Shown: in pieces, positions 1 to 7,757 of the stretch
Numbering within the stretch: position 1 is the stretch's first letter
How the letters are laid out: every line of letters starts with the position of its first letter
DNA from: Micromonospora nigra
GTDB taxonomy: Bacteria > Actinomycetota > Actinomycetes > Mycobacteriales > Micromonosporaceae
Assembly (NCBI RefSeq): GCF_900091585.1
Contig: NZ_FMHT01000003.1
Span: 5,137,501 to 5,201,500 of the forward strand
Length of the DNA stretch: 64,000 nt
Direction: 5' to 3'
Translations under genes and position numbers: made by a program
The notes under the pieces: generated by a model
Database searches by the model: none
Seen by the model: the letters and a program-made list of their open reading frames with translations, nothing else
Told to the model about the DNA's origin: nothing

Positions 1-299
1 CGCCGCGCTTCCCGTAGGGCAATAGTCCCACCGTGAAGCACTCGGGCCGAGCGTACAACCTGTTCCCGCAGGCGCAAGCGGTCCGGATCTAGCACGACCG
101 CCGCCGTAGGGTCAGACCGAGTGTTTTTCATCCTTTCGGACGTATCATCTCTCGGCCGAGCGACCGGCGCGGCCGTCCACTGAGCGTCGATCGCAGCCGG
201 GAGGACGGATGTCAACGCGTCCAGCTCGTCCCGTAAGCGGGACACGAGGTCAGCCATCCGGACGGCGTCGCGGTCGGTGTCAAGTTCAGCAGGTGTCAT
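1..299 (-). CDS. Partial phage hypothetical protein, runs off the left edge
   Basis: An open frame starts at ATG 299, with a GGGGA Shine-Dalgarno a few bases upstream, and is still open at base 1, so at least 99 codons are visible. The product is charged and mostly helical (MTPAELDTDRDAVRMADLVS at the start), with no signal peptide or membrane segment. It resembles small actinophage proteins of unknown function (DUF7169-like), but that assignment is from memory of the family's style and is weak. It lies directly downstream of the DNA polymerase on the same strand, so it probably belongs to the early replication operon. The 3' end is not seen. Confidence 0.6.
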   Translation of the reverse strand, partial: MTPAELDTDRDAVRMADLVSRLRDELDALTSVLPAAIDAQWTAAPVARPRDDTSERMKNTRSDPTAAVVLDPDRLRLREQVVRSARVLHGGTIALREAR

Positions 300-353
300 C
301 GTTCCCCGCTCTCGTCAAGGTCAGCATCGTACAGGTGTTCGACCCGTCGCGGG

Positions 354-2183
354 TCACTCCGGAGCGCCGTACCCGTGGCCCCAACTCGGGCCGTACACCT
401 CGGGGTCACTGGCGATGCGCACGCCGTAGAATGTGCTCTCCATCGCTCGGCCGACCTCCCGAATGACCTCCTCGGCGTCCGCCGTCGGGGCCTGGGCGAT
501 CAACTCGTCATGCACGGGCAGTAACAGGTGGTCGCCGAGACCCGCCGCGAAGATGTCCACGATGGCCTGCGCGAGCAGGTCACGAGCGGTCGACTGAACG
601 ACGTAGTTTGTCGCCGCGTACAGACGGTCACGGTCGAGCGGGAGGTGACGCCCGGACGGCGTCACGACCTCGCGCCTGCCGAACTCGGCGCGCTCCATCA
701 GTCGGCGGGAATACCGCTTGATCCCTGGGAACGTCGCGTCATACGCCGCGAGCGCCCGCTTCACGCTCACCAGATCCGCGCCGGTCTGCCGGCAGATCGT
801 CGCCGCACCGCCCCCGTACACCTTGCCGAAACCTACGGCTTTAGCGATCTTCCGATGCGCTTTCGTGAAGTCCGGGCCAAAGACCCGCTCAGCCGTGAAG
901 CTGTGCAGGTCGACGCCCTCGGCGATAGCCCGCTTCATCGTCTCGTCGTCCGACAGCGCCGCGAGCACCCGCATTTCAACCGCTTGGTAGTCGGCCGCGA
1001 TGATGCTCTGCCCCGGGTCCGCAACGAACGCGCGCCGTACCCGCCAGTCCGACGACGGGAGTTGCTGAAGCGGCGGCCGGCTGATCGACATGCGCGCGGT
1101 CCGGGCCTGAAGCGCGCCGATCGACGGGTGAAGCCGGTCGTTGGCGTCCCGCAGAGTCAGAAACGCGTCAGCGTACGCAACCGCCCACTTCTCGGCCCGC
1201 TTCGAGCGCAGCACCGCATCCGCGAGTGGGTTCGGCGTCCGTACGTCGAGGCGTTCCCAACTGAGCGAGAGGTCCGCCAGCGGCAGCAACACCCCCTTAT
1301 CGACCTTCGTCGCGCCGGACGCCGTCCGCTCGGTCAGCTTCTCGCCCATCGCTTCGAGCGCCGCAGCGACCTGGGCGGTCGAGTTGACGTTCTCGACGCC
1401 GTACCGGCGGGCGACCGCCCGGCCCCGCTCGGCCTCGCCGAGGAGGTCGGCCTTCAGCCGCTCGACGTACGGGACGTCCAGCCGGAAGCCCTTCCGTTGC
1501 AGGATCGCGAGCAACACCTGAAGGTGATGCTCGAACTTGCTCAGCCGGTCGAGGCCGATGTCACGAACCATCGGGCCCAGCTCGCGGAACAAGCGGTGCG
1601 TCAGGATCACGTCGAGGCCCGCATACCTGACGTAGGTCTCGTTATCGACCGGGATGCCCGCCCAGCCGGTCGCCTTTGTCAGCCCGAGCGACCGGAAGAC
1701 CGCCGTCAGGCCCTCTTGCGTGTCCGGCGCGTCCGGGTCGACGTACACCGCGCTGAGCGGCTTCAGACCCAGGCCGATCCCGCCCTCTTGCGGGGCCCGC
1801 GGGTCGAGGAGGTGAGCCAGAACCCGCGTGTCGAACGTCCGGGCCCCGAGGTCTTCCAGCCGCACGCCTAGGTGCCGGTCGACGGTCAGGAGGTCGAACG
1901 GGGCGTTATGCATCACGAACGGGCGCGGCTGGCGCAGCGCGGCGGCGGCCTCCTCGGCGAAGAGGTCAGTCCGCAGCACCCACGCCTCCCGCGAGTTACC
2001 GAACTGGGCGAGTCGCAGCCGGTGACCGGGCGTGTAAACGTCCAGACCGATTCCTTCGGTGTCGAAGGCGAGCACCTTGTCACCGCCCGCCAGGAACGCG
2101 CGGAAGCCGTCGAGGTCTTCGCGCCGCTCGGGAAAATGGATACCGACCGTCGAGCCGGCAACCGTGTGCGTCAGGGTCCGCAT
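354..2183 (-). CDS. Phage family A DNA polymerase with 3'-5' exonuclease
   Basis: A 609-residue polymerase of the PolA type for phage replication. The N-terminal DnaQ-like exonuclease begins with FDTEG (Asp41, Glu43), followed by HNAPFD. The polymerase domain shows motif A (ADYQAVEMR), motif B (RKIAKAVGFGKVYG) and motif C (VHDE, near residue 558). There is no 5'-3' exonuclease domain, as usual for phage enzymes. ATG 2183 is chosen because GAAGGGAG sits at good spacing upstream; a longer frame would read 14 more codons through a hairpin region. It ends the replication gene block that begins with the primase-helicase at 5664. The exonuclease and polymerase motifs all look intact. Confidence 0.95.
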   Translation of the reverse strand: MRTLTHTVAGSTVGIHFPERREDLDGFRAFLAGGDKVLAFDTEGIGLDVYTPGHRLRLAQFGNSREAWVLRTDLFAEEAAAALRQPRPFVMHNAPFDLLTVDRHLGVRLEDLGARTFDTRVLAHLLDPRAPQEGGIGLGLKPLSAVYVDPDAPDTQEGLTAVFRSLGLTKATGWAGIPVDNETYVRYAGLDVILTHRLFRELGPMVRDIGLDRLSKFEHHLQVLLAILQRKGFRLDVPYVERLKADLLGEAERGRAVARRYGVENVNSTAQVAAALEAMGEKLTERTASGATKVDKGVLLPLADLSLSWERLDVRTPNPLADAVLRSKRAEKWAVAYADAFLTLRDANDRLHPSIGALQARTARMSISRPPLQQLPSSDWRVRRAFVADPGQSIIAADYQAVEMRVLAALSDDETMKRAIAEGVDLHSFTAERVFGPDFTKAHRKIAKAVGFGKVYGGGAATICRQTGADLVSVKRALAAYDATFPGIKRYSRRLMERAEFGRREVVTPSGRHLPLDRDRLYAATNYVVQSTARDLLAQAIVDIFAAGLGDHLLLPVHDELIAQAPTADAEEVIREVGRAMESTFYGVRIASDPEVYGPSWGHGYGAPE

Positions 2184-2205
2184 GGGACTCCCTTCAGGTA
2201 CGGCG

Positions 2206-2242
2206 GAAGGGCCGACCCTCCGCACGGGAGAGCCGGCCCTTC
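2206..2242 (-). terminator. Intergenic hairpin before the DNA polymerase
   Basis: GAAGGGCCG (2206-2214) pairs with CGGCCCTTC (2234-2242), with further pairing inside. It has no clear T run, so it may attenuate rather than stop transcription entering the polymerase gene. Confidence 0.45.
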
Positions 2243-2258
2243 AGCGGGTCGGGGTGGG

Positions 2259-2447
2259 TTAGTCGAGGCGTTCCCAGGTCGCCGACTCCGTGTAGCCCTC
2301 GGCGAAGTAGGAATCTTCGGTGAACCACGACGCGGCGCGTGCCTCGTCGTCGAACTCGCGGACGATCGTTTCCGGCGCGACCGTGCGGCCGTTCCACGCC
2401 ACCCATCGGCGACGGACCAGCGTCACGCGGATGACCGGCTTAGCCAC
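2259..2447 (-). CDS. Small phage protein, 62 aa, unknown function
   Basis: GTG 2447 gives a 62-residue protein beginning MAKPVIRVTLVRR. An alternative GTG at 2456 adds three codons. The start overlaps the end of the upstream Cys-rich gene by 8 bases, which suggests translational coupling. The sequence has a basic beta-rich N-terminus and an acidic, aromatic C-terminus (WFTEDSYFAEGY). No family is recognised. The overlap, the sensible composition and the position between two clear phage genes support it as real. Confidence 0.65.
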   Translation of the reverse strand: MAKPVIRVTLVRRRWVAWNGRTVAPETIVREFDDEARAASWFTEDSYFAEGYTESATWERLD

Positions 2448-2982
2448 CGCACCCACCCCCGCAGCACCCAGCCCCCTCGGGCGTCGGCTCGGCCGGGTCG
2501 ACGTCGGGGGCGTCGGGGTCGACCAGCACCCCCGCCGCCTCGGCGACGGCGGTCAGGTCGTTGGCAGGGCAGTCCGGGCACCCCCGGCCCGCGCACACTC
2601 CGCACGGATCCGGCCATTGCTGTCCTTCGGGAACCGGACCGCACCCGTACGCCAGCGGGGCGCTCGGGCACTGCCACGGGTCGCCGTGGTTCCGACAGAC
2701 CAGGGCCGGCGGCGCGTGCCGGTCGGTCGCGGTGCCGTCGCCAGCCACCGAGAAGCGGGCCGGGTACAGCAGCCGCGCCAGCTCGCGAGTCAGGTAGGCG
2801 TCGACCAGCGCCCCCCAGTCGGGCTCGGCCCGCCGGAATGCTCGTGGCTGTGCTGCCTGCTCGGCCAGCCGTGGAGCGTGGTCCGGAAGACCGGGCCCCG
2901 GGTCGCCGCACACGTTCGCGGCGAACAGTGGACACGCCTGGCACCCGCCCGTGACGCCGCAGTCGTCGGCGGGGGTGGTCAC
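2440..2982 (-). CDS. Cys-rich phage protein, 180 aa, probable metal-binding
   Basis: GTG 2982 overlaps the stop of the preceding gene by 4 bases (GTGA). The 180-residue product carries Cys clusters at both ends: CQACPLFAANVC near residue 14, then a DnaJ-like knuckle (CGVCAGRGCPDC) near 126, and a CCGGGCGG tail. These suggest one or two zinc sites, by inference. No catalytic motif is visible. It may be a zinc-binding accessory protein of the replication operon. It is not a recognised family, but the overlap chain with both neighbours argues that it is expressed. Confidence 0.7.
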   Translation of the reverse strand: MTTPADDCGVTGGCQACPLFAANVCGDPGPGLPDHAPRLAEQAAQPRAFRRAEPDWGALVDAYLTRELARLLYPARFSVAGDGTATDRHAPPALVCRNHGDPWQCPSAPLAYGCGPVPEGQQWPDPCGVCAGRGCPDCPANDLTAVAEAAGVLVDPDAPDVDPAEPTPEGAGCCGGGCGG

Positions 2983-3152
2983 GCGGCCACCTCCTCGACC
3001 ACCAGCGACGGCGCTCCCGGGCGGTTGCGGCCCGCCTCGTCGAGGAGGTCGGCCACGAAGGCGAAGGCGTCGGCCTCGGCCTCGGTCAGCGAGACGATCG
3101 TTTCGGCGACGTCGTCGCCTGCGACGAAGATCCGATACGGCTTGCGTTCCAT
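2979..3152 (-). CDS. Small phage protein, 57 aa, beta-alpha module
   Basis: ATG 3152 has AGGAG eight bases upstream. The 57-residue product starts MERKPYRIFVAG and contains a beta strand leading into a helix (IVSLTEAEADAFAFVADLL). This module recurs in several small proteins of this prophage, for example 7334-7561, 31475-31897 and 32911-33486. It is the first gene after a promoter-like repeat at 3213-3239, so it heads the 3152 to 354 unit. Function unknown. Confidence 0.7.
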   Translation of the reverse strand: MERKPYRIFVAGDDVAETIVSLTEAEADAFAFVADLLDEAGRNRPGAPSLVVEEVAA

Positions 3153-3162
3153 GCGGGTACTC

Positions 3163-5664
3163 CTAGAAAACGTCGTCGAGGCTCGGCCCGGCGGAAGGGG
3201 TGTCACTAGGGGAGTGGGCCAGCGGACCCGCAGGTGTTCTTTCCTCGGTCGAGGTTTCTTCGGCCGTGTGGTCGGACGGCCGCGCGAGGCGGATCCCCTC
3301 GAAGACGACGCCGATGTTGGCGCGTTTCTTCGTCGCCTTCCGGGCCTCCAACTCGCCGAAGAACGCACGCCGCGTCCAGCGCTCCCGCGCCGGAAGGGCC
3401 TCGTCTTCGCACCACTGGCGGTAGGCGTCCCACGCCACCCGGGCAGTGATCTTCGCGCCGGCCTCCATGACGAACGTTCCCGGGAACAGTCCTGCCAGCG
3501 CGTCGGATGTCTCCCGGTACTCGCGGGTGGCGTCGCGGATCGCGTCCGGGTCGCCGAGGCCGTCCCGGTACCACTCGACCGCGCCGCGCACCGCCCAGGC
3601 GAGGATGCCCGGGGCCTCAGCGAGCAGTTTTTGCCCTAGCTTGTGGTCGCGCTCCTCGGGCTTGAAATACCGCTCCCAGGGGATCAGCTTCACGCGCCGC
3701 CACAGACCTTCGTCCTGCCCGCGGAACTGTGGCTTGAAGTTCGTCGCGAGTTGCAAGAGGAACGTCGGCCGGAACTCGAAGAACTCCTTCCGCATGAACC
3801 GCGCCGAAATGCTGTCCCGGCCCGTGACCCGCTTCAGCACCGCTTCGGCCATCGGCTTGCCCTGCTCGCCCTCGGCGGCGAAGACCAACCGCGCGGCCTT
3901 CAGCGCCGCGAGGTCGTTGGGGATGCCACCGGACGGCTTCTCCTCGAAGGTGGCGAAGGGCGTCGTCACGACCAGCTCGCGGAAGACCTCCGTCAGCGTG
4001 TCCGTGTAAACGCTCTTACCGTTCGCGCCCTGTCCCCAGTGCACGACGAAGCACTGTTCCCCGGTCTCGCCCGTGATGCCGTACCCGACCAGCCGGCGCA
4101 GGTACCCGGGCAGGCCCGAGTGACGGGCGTGCGGGAACACCTCGCGAAGGAACGCCTCCCACCTCGGCGCGGACGCCGCGGGGTCATAGTCGAGGTCAAC
4201 CATGCGGGTGAGCAGTAGCGCCGGGTCGTGAGGGCGCAGCTCACCCGTCCGCAGGTCGATCACACCGTTACGCGCGGCGAGCAGGTGGTGATGCCGGTCG
4301 AACGCCTCGAAGTCGACGGCCACGCCGCGAAGGGCCTTCAGCTCCCGCACCATCGCGTCGATGCCCTTCGAGCTATTCGCGGCCTTCGCGAACGCCTTCA
4401 GCTTCGCCACCCGCGCGCCCAGCTCTTTCGCGTCGGCCTTGTCGCCGGCCTGGGCGACCTCCTTCAGCGCCTCGGCCAGCTCGAACGCCTCGGCCCAGAT
4501 CGACGCGGCGACGTCCTGGGCGGCGGTCCGGACCTCGTCGAGCTTGTCCGCCCTCCACACGCCGTCCCGCAGGATGAAGAACCCCGCCTCGGGCGAGAAC
4601 CGCACGCCCGACCCGGTCTCTTCGAGGTGGTCCCGCAGCCGGCGGGCGGACGCGACCTCGGTCAGGTCGGCGTCCGTCCATGCGTCGAGGCGGTTCTTCA
4701 GCCCGCCCGGATCCTGGGCCGACACGACCGCCCGGATGAACTCCGTCGCGAAGCCGTCCGGGTGCCGCTTCCGCCAGTCGGTCAGGTCGTCGCCGTCGAC
4801 CGGCGGCCGGACCGTCCGCGCCGAGAGGCCCCGCTTCGCCAGCTCGGCCGCGAGCACCCGGGCGAAGCGGTCGCCGGACGGGTCGGCGTCGCCGCACACC
4901 ACGACCGGGCGGCCGTCGGCCAGCGCGGCGACCTCGTCCGCGACGGACGCGGCCAGCCCCGCGCCGCGCACGAACGCGACGTCATAGCCGGTCGCGCACG
5001 CGGTCAGCCCGTCGCCGGGGCCCTCGGTGACGACCAGTTCGGCCCAGCCGGCTTCGCCCGGGAGGTAGCCGACCTTCGCCCAGGATTCGCCTTCGGGTGA
5101 CTTCGCGCCCAGCCACCGAACCTTCGCCTTCGGGTCGAGCGCGCGAGCCTGGTAGCCGCGCGGGACGCCGTCCCGGTCGCGGAAGGGCACGACGAGGCGG
5201 GGGCCGCCGCCGAGGTCGGTCGCGAGGCCCAGGCCGAGGCGGGCGAAGTCGGCGGCGTACAGGCCGAAGCGAGTCGCCGCGTACTCCGCAGCCGCGCGAG
5301 CGTCGTCCGTCGGCTCAGCCGCAGCCGCCGCCCACCGGTCGAGCTGCGCCGCCAGCGCCGCCACCGCCGCAGGGCTGGCCGGGGTCGACGTCGACCGGGC
5401 GCGCGTCGGGGCGTCGGTGGTGTCGATGTTGTGCAGCTCGGCGACGGACATACCGAGCGCGAGCAGCACCGCGCCGGGGCGCAGCCGGCCTGGCTCGCCG
5501 TCGACCGTCGAGCAGCCGGCCCGGCACTTCAGCAGCACCGCGCCGGACTCGCCCACGGCGACCCGCAGGGACGGGCGGCTGTCGGCGTGGGCCGGGCAGA
5601 CGGCAAGCCAGCCGTCGGCGTCGTCGGTCGCCTTCAGGCGGTCGAGGAATTCGGTCAGGGTCAC
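3163..5664 (-). CDS. Phage primase-helicase (TOPRIM plus D5/SF3 helicase)
   Basis: An 833-residue replication protein. Near the N-terminus is a CHC2-like zinc finger (CPAH at 23-26, CRAGC near 46-50). A TOPRIM-like segment around residue 212 reads VVTEGPGDGL with the acidic VCGDADPSGD further on. A long linker leads to a D5-type SF3 helicase with Walker A GQGANGKS near residue 549. This is the domain order of P4-type primase-helicases. Start GTG 5664 is preferred: GGAAGG lies 8 bases upstream, while a more upstream GTG at 5739 would translate through the promoter-like repeat at 5704-5730. It should unwind and prime DNA for the polymerase at 354-2183. Confidence 0.93.
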   Translation of the reverse strand: MTLTEFLDRLKATDDADGWLAVCPAHADSRPSLRVAVGESGAVLLKCRAGCSTVDGEPGRLRPGAVLLALGMSVAELHNIDTTDAPTRARSTSTPASPAAVAALAAQLDRWAAAAAEPTDDARAAAEYAATRFGLYAADFARLGLGLATDLGGGPRLVVPFRDRDGVPRGYQARALDPKAKVRWLGAKSPEGESWAKVGYLPGEAGWAELVVTEGPGDGLTACATGYDVAFVRGAGLAASVADEVAALADGRPVVVCGDADPSGDRFARVLAAELAKRGLSARTVRPPVDGDDLTDWRKRHPDGFATEFIRAVVSAQDPGGLKNRLDAWTDADLTEVASARRLRDHLEETGSGVRFSPEAGFFILRDGVWRADKLDEVRTAAQDVAASIWAEAFELAEALKEVAQAGDKADAKELGARVAKLKAFAKAANSSKGIDAMVRELKALRGVAVDFEAFDRHHHLLAARNGVIDLRTGELRPHDPALLLTRMVDLDYDPAASAPRWEAFLREVFPHARHSGLPGYLRRLVGYGITGETGEQCFVVHWGQGANGKSVYTDTLTEVFRELVVTTPFATFEEKPSGGIPNDLAALKAARLVFAAEGEQGKPMAEAVLKRVTGRDSISARFMRKEFFEFRPTFLLQLATNFKPQFRGQDEGLWRRVKLIPWERYFKPEERDHKLGQKLLAEAPGILAWAVRGAVEWYRDGLGDPDAIRDATREYRETSDALAGLFPGTFVMEAGAKITARVAWDAYRQWCEDEALPARERWTRRAFFGELEARKATKKRANIGVVFEGIRLARPSDHTAEETSTEERTPAGPLAHSPSDTPSAGPSLDDVF
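3213..3239 (-). promoter_or_regulatory. GAACACCT-N10-TGGCCCACT element, copy 1
   Basis: Promoter-like repeat on the minus strand, lying inside the 3' end of the primase gene and about 60 bases upstream of ATG 3152. The two conserved blocks are separated by exactly 10 bases, as in the other seven copies. Confidence 0.7.
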
Positions 5665-5703
5665 AGGGGCGGCCTTCCGTCGAGCAGGCAGGGACACAAG
5701 GGG

Positions 5704-5730
5704 AGTGGGCCGAGGGCGGGGCGGGTGTTC
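5704..5730 (-). promoter_or_regulatory. GAACACC-N10-CGGCCCACT element, copy 2
   Basis: It lies immediately after the terminator at 5742-5768 and ~40 bases before the primase GTG. The order terminator, element, gene is strong evidence that it works as a promoter. Two positions differ from the other copies (GAACACCC and CGGCCCACT). Confidence 0.72.
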
Positions 5731-5741
5731 AGCGGGCACAG

Positions 5742-5768
5742 AAAAGCCCCCGGCATCACGCCGGGGGC
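5742..5768 (-). terminator. Rho-independent terminator after the mini-Lsr2 gene
   Basis: The 9-bp GC stem GCCCCCGGC/GCCGGGGGC is followed on the minus strand by TTTT. Confidence 0.85.
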
Positions 5769-5786
5769 TGTCTGCGGAACGTCGAC

Positions 5787-5951
5787 TCAGGCGGCCTTGT
5801 TGCCGGTCGCCTGCTCGAAGGCGGCCTTCACGCTGGCCGGGATCCGGCCGCGCTCGCCGATCGCGTGGCCGTTGTCGCGGGCCCAGGCCCGGATGGTCGC
5901 CGGCTTCGCGGTCAGGGTGTCGGTGGCGGCGGTCTCGACGGTCTCGCTCAC
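5787..5951 (-). CDS. Mini-Lsr2 DNA-binding protein, 54 aa
   Basis: The 54-residue product consists almost entirely of the C-terminal DNA-binding domain of Lsr2, the actinobacterial H-NS-like nucleoid protein: IRAWARDNGHAIGERGRIP, where the GRIP-like loop is the AT-hook element that enters the minor groove. The N-terminal dimerisation domain of host Lsr2 is missing. Start GTG 5951 follows GGGAGACCCC. It is flanked upstream by element copy 3 and downstream by a strong terminator, so it is a one-gene transcription unit. Such phage proteins could compete with host Lsr2 for AT-rich DNA or silence phage promoters; that role is inference. Confidence 0.88.
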   Translation of the reverse strand: MSETVETAATDTLTAKPATIRAWARDNGHAIGERGRIPASVKAAFEQATGNKAA

Positions 5952-6001
5952 GGGGTCTCCCATGCTCGGTCGGTGCCCTGGGCGGGCGGGGTTACTTGGT
6001 T

Positions 6002-6028
6002 AGTGGGCCAGCGGGGCGACAGGTGTTC
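6002..6028 (-). promoter_or_regulatory. GAACACCT-N10-TGGCCCACT element, copy 3
   Basis: Upstream of the mini-Lsr2 gene. It overlaps a divergent plus-strand promoter candidate (GCGACA at 6016-6021, TACACT at 6040-6045). The half palindrome GTTCAAC (6025-6031) also overlaps it, so repressor binding here could affect both directions. Confidence 0.7.
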
Positions 6029-6051
6029 AACGTGACCGCTACACTGTCCAC

Positions 6052-6216
6052 ATGACTGTCCACCTGCGAGAGTGGATCAACCTTCTAATTCAGCCGATCG
6101 ACGACGACCCGATGAGGTTCGGATACGCCATGATGGCGGCGGGCGCGTTCTCGCTCTGCGTCTGCGTGCCGCTCATGGTCGTGGCGTCGCTGGTGTTCGA
6201 CCTCGGGTGGATCTAG
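6052..6216 (+). CDS. Small membrane protein, 54 aa, divergent
   Basis: One of the few plus-strand prophage genes. ATG 6052 opens a 54-codon frame ending in TAG at 6214-6216. Residues ~25-48 form one hydrophobic helix (MMAAGAFSLCVCVPLMVVAS), preceded by a charged N-terminus (MTVHLREW). A TACACT -10-like box lies only 6 bases before the ATG, so the message would be nearly leaderless. Its stop overlaps the stop of the convergent nuclease gene at 6213. Function unknown; position and orientation would suit a lysogeny or membrane-effector role, which is speculation. Confidence 0.5.
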   Translation: MTVHLREWINLLIQPIDDDPMRFGYAMMAAGAFSLCVCVPLMVVASLVFDLGWI

Positions 6217-6653
6217 ACCCGCTCGGTGCCCGACGGGAACGGCTGCGCCAGCTCGGCGGCCGTCGCCCGGACATGCTCGGCGAACGCATCCGGCGCGTGC
6301 TCGGCGAGCAGGGATTCCGCACGCCGCAGCCGGACGTACACGCGGGCCCAGGTCGCGAAGGTCTGAACGGCGTACGACTCGCCAACCGACCGGCGGACCC
6401 GCTTGACGAAGGCCACGCCGTACGACTCGCGGGCGTGTAAACGTTGCTTCTCTGCGCCGTCAAGGCCGAGACGGATCGCGTCTTCCCACGAGCGATACGC
6501 CTTGCACTGCCCGACCCACGGGGAAACCCCGTGCAGGTCACCCGTGTCTGTGTAGCCCTCCTGGGCGACCCGCCGGGCGTCGATACCGAAGGCGCGAAGG
6601 GCGCGCACGCAGAGGGATTCGTACGCAGTTCCTTTCGCTTTCGCCGCGCTCAC
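6213..6653 (-). CDS. PD-(D/E)XK nuclease, Holliday-junction-resolvase-like
   Basis: The 146-residue product starts at GTG 6653, which overlaps the previous stop by 4 bases. The N-terminal helix (GTAYESLCVRALRAFG) is followed by GDLHGV and VGQCKAY, matching the D...(E/Q)xK core of the PD-(D/E)XK fold, with Gln in the first position of the last motif. Archaeal-type Hjc and many phage resolvases share this order. Its likely role is cutting branched DNA during phage replication or recombination. It is the last gene of a six-gene chain from 7740. Restriction-like nuclease activity is an alternative. Confidence 0.7.
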   Translation of the reverse strand: MSAAKAKGTAYESLCVRALRAFGIDARRVAQEGYTDTGDLHGVSPWVGQCKAYRSWEDAIRLGLDGAEKQRLHARESYGVAFVKRVRRSVGESYAVQTFATWARVYVRLRRAESLLAEHAPDAFAEHVRATAAELAQPFPSGTERV

Positions 6654-6919
6654 CGTGGCTCCGCACTCAGGTAGTGGAACGCCCGCGACGCGCCGCGCAT
6701 CATGGCGAGGTTTCGCCGCAGGGCCGCGCGTACCTCGCAGAACCGTTCGCCCCGCTGGGCGTCGGGCGTGACGAACACGACCGTCACCCGAAGGCCCTCG
6801 ACAAGGCGCGGACCCTGCTCGACGGTCAGCACGACCCGATCCGCGGCGACGTACCCGCGCCAGTGCTGGGCGTCGTCCTCGTTCAGCGCGACCAGCACCG
6901 CGCAGCGATAGGCGCTCAC
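6650..6919 (-). CDS. Phage protein, 89 aa, unknown function
   Basis: GTG 6919 overlaps the upstream stop by 4 bases, and its own stop overlaps the next start by 4. The 89-residue product is a mixed beta/alpha protein (MSAYRCAVLVALNEDDAQHW at the start) with a basic C-terminal helix. No motif or family is recognised. Its membership in a tightly overlapped chain of genes is the main support. Confidence 0.65.
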   Translation of the reverse strand: MSAYRCAVLVALNEDDAQHWRGYVAADRVVLTVEQGPRLVEGLRVTVVFVTPDAQRGERFCEVRAALRRNLAMMRGASRAFHYLSAEPR

Positions 6920-7122
6920 AACGCAGCCCCGCACATCGGGCACGCCGCGAACGCCCCGCCCGGGTGCGCCGGGTCGAGTGTGTCGTGAGGGAAGTCGCAG
7001 ACGATTTGCCCCTGCGCGCGGGCGGCGTACTGCTGTGCGCCGGGGTCGCCACCCTGCGACATACCCGCCGCGAAGGCGTCGAGCGCGCCCCGCCCGAGAT
7101 ACGCGAGGTCGATGTCCGTCAC
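6916..7122 (-). CDS. Phage protein, 68 aa, C-terminal CPMC zinc knuckle
   Basis: GTG 7122, with 4-base overlaps at both ends. The N-terminal half is helical (DIDLAYLGRGALDAFAAG). The C-terminal half has a Cys (IVCDFPHD) and ends with CPMCGAAL, which could bind one zinc with the earlier Cys and His. Function unknown. Confidence 0.65.
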   Translation of the reverse strand: MTDIDLAYLGRGALDAFAAGMSQGGDPGAQQYAARAQGQIVCDFPHDTLDPAHPGGAFAACPMCGAAL

Positions 7123-7337
7123 GCCTCCACCTGCGTTCCCGGGACGACGTTCCAGACCGGCTGGCAGACCTCGACGCGGACGAAGCCCCCGCGCGGCGGC
7201 CGGGGTCGCTGCCTCGCGGCTGCGCCCTTCGTGGTGTACGGACCGACCGACCGGACGCAGTTGCCGGCGGCGTCGTATGCGGCAGCGCGGTACATTGCGC
7301 CGTTTGGGGCGACGTACGCCCGGGTGTGGCTGCTCAC
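7119..7337 (-). CDS. Phage protein, 72 aa, unknown function
   Basis: GTG 7337 with GTGA overlaps at both ends. The sequence is beta-rich (RAYVAPNGAMYRAAAYDAAG) with a basic, proline-containing middle and a hydrophobic end. It reads like a small DUF-type actinophage protein; no family is recognised. Confidence 0.65.
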   Translation of the reverse strand: MSSHTRAYVAPNGAMYRAAAYDAAGNCVRSVGPYTTKGAAARQRPRPPRGGFVRVEVCQPVWNVVPGTQVEA

Positions 7338-7561
7338 TGGGTGCCCTCCCCACGCAGGTATGCCGCCGCCTGGCGCAGCTCGTCGGCCAGCGCGTCGGCT
7401 ACGGCCGGATCGGTGATGGACAGCGCGCCGGACGCCGTCCGGGGGTGGAAGTAGAACGACGCGGCGCGCACCTCGCCACCCGGGCGGAAGCCGAAGCGGG
7501 TCGAGACCTCGCCGTTGTTGACGGTCCCGGTCAGGGCGTGGGTGGTCTGTCGGATGGTCAT
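7334..7561 (-). CDS. Phage protein, 75 aa, beta-alpha module
   Basis: ATG 7561 overlaps the upstream stop as ATGA, and the 3' end overlaps the next GTG. The 75 residues contain strands (VSTRFGFRPGG, AASFYFHPR) followed by a strand-helix module (ALSITDPAVADALADELRQA) like that in several other prophage proteins. No catalytic motif is seen. Confidence 0.68.
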   Translation of the reverse strand: MTIRQTTHALTGTVNNGEVSTRFGFRPGGEVRAASFYFHPRTASGALSITDPAVADALADELRQAAAYLRGEGTQ

Positions 7562-7740
7562 TCGGTCACCTCGACCCAGGTCTGTTCGGCGCGGAAGACA
7601 CGTGCGCCCGGGTATCGCGCCGCGTAGTCGCGGGCTCCGCGCTCGCTCGTGTAGGTCCGGCCCGCGGGCGTGGTCTGGTAGCCCGACCGGCGCGGGATAG
7701 CCACCCGCCACACGACCGGCGGAAGATACAGCTCGTTCAC
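7558..7740 (-). CDS. Phage protein, 60 aa, first gene of the small-gene operon
   Basis: GTG 7740 has a strong GGAGGG upstream. The 60-residue product has a hydrophobic start (MNELYLPPVVWRVAIP) and a basic, Tyr-rich rest. It opens the chain 7740 to 6213, in which every junction is a 4-base (A/G)TGA overlap, so the whole set should be translated together. Function unknown. Confidence 0.65.
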   Translation of the reverse strand: MNELYLPPVVWRVAIPRRSGYQTTPAGRTYTSERGARDYAARYPGARVFRAEQTWVEVTE

Positions 7741-7757
7741 AATCCCTCCAAACGAGG

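Noticed and set aside
528..2954. Plus-strand frames of several hundred codons opposite the DNA polymerase
   Set aside because: Antisense to a polymerase with intact motifs; no ribosome sites or recognisable domains.
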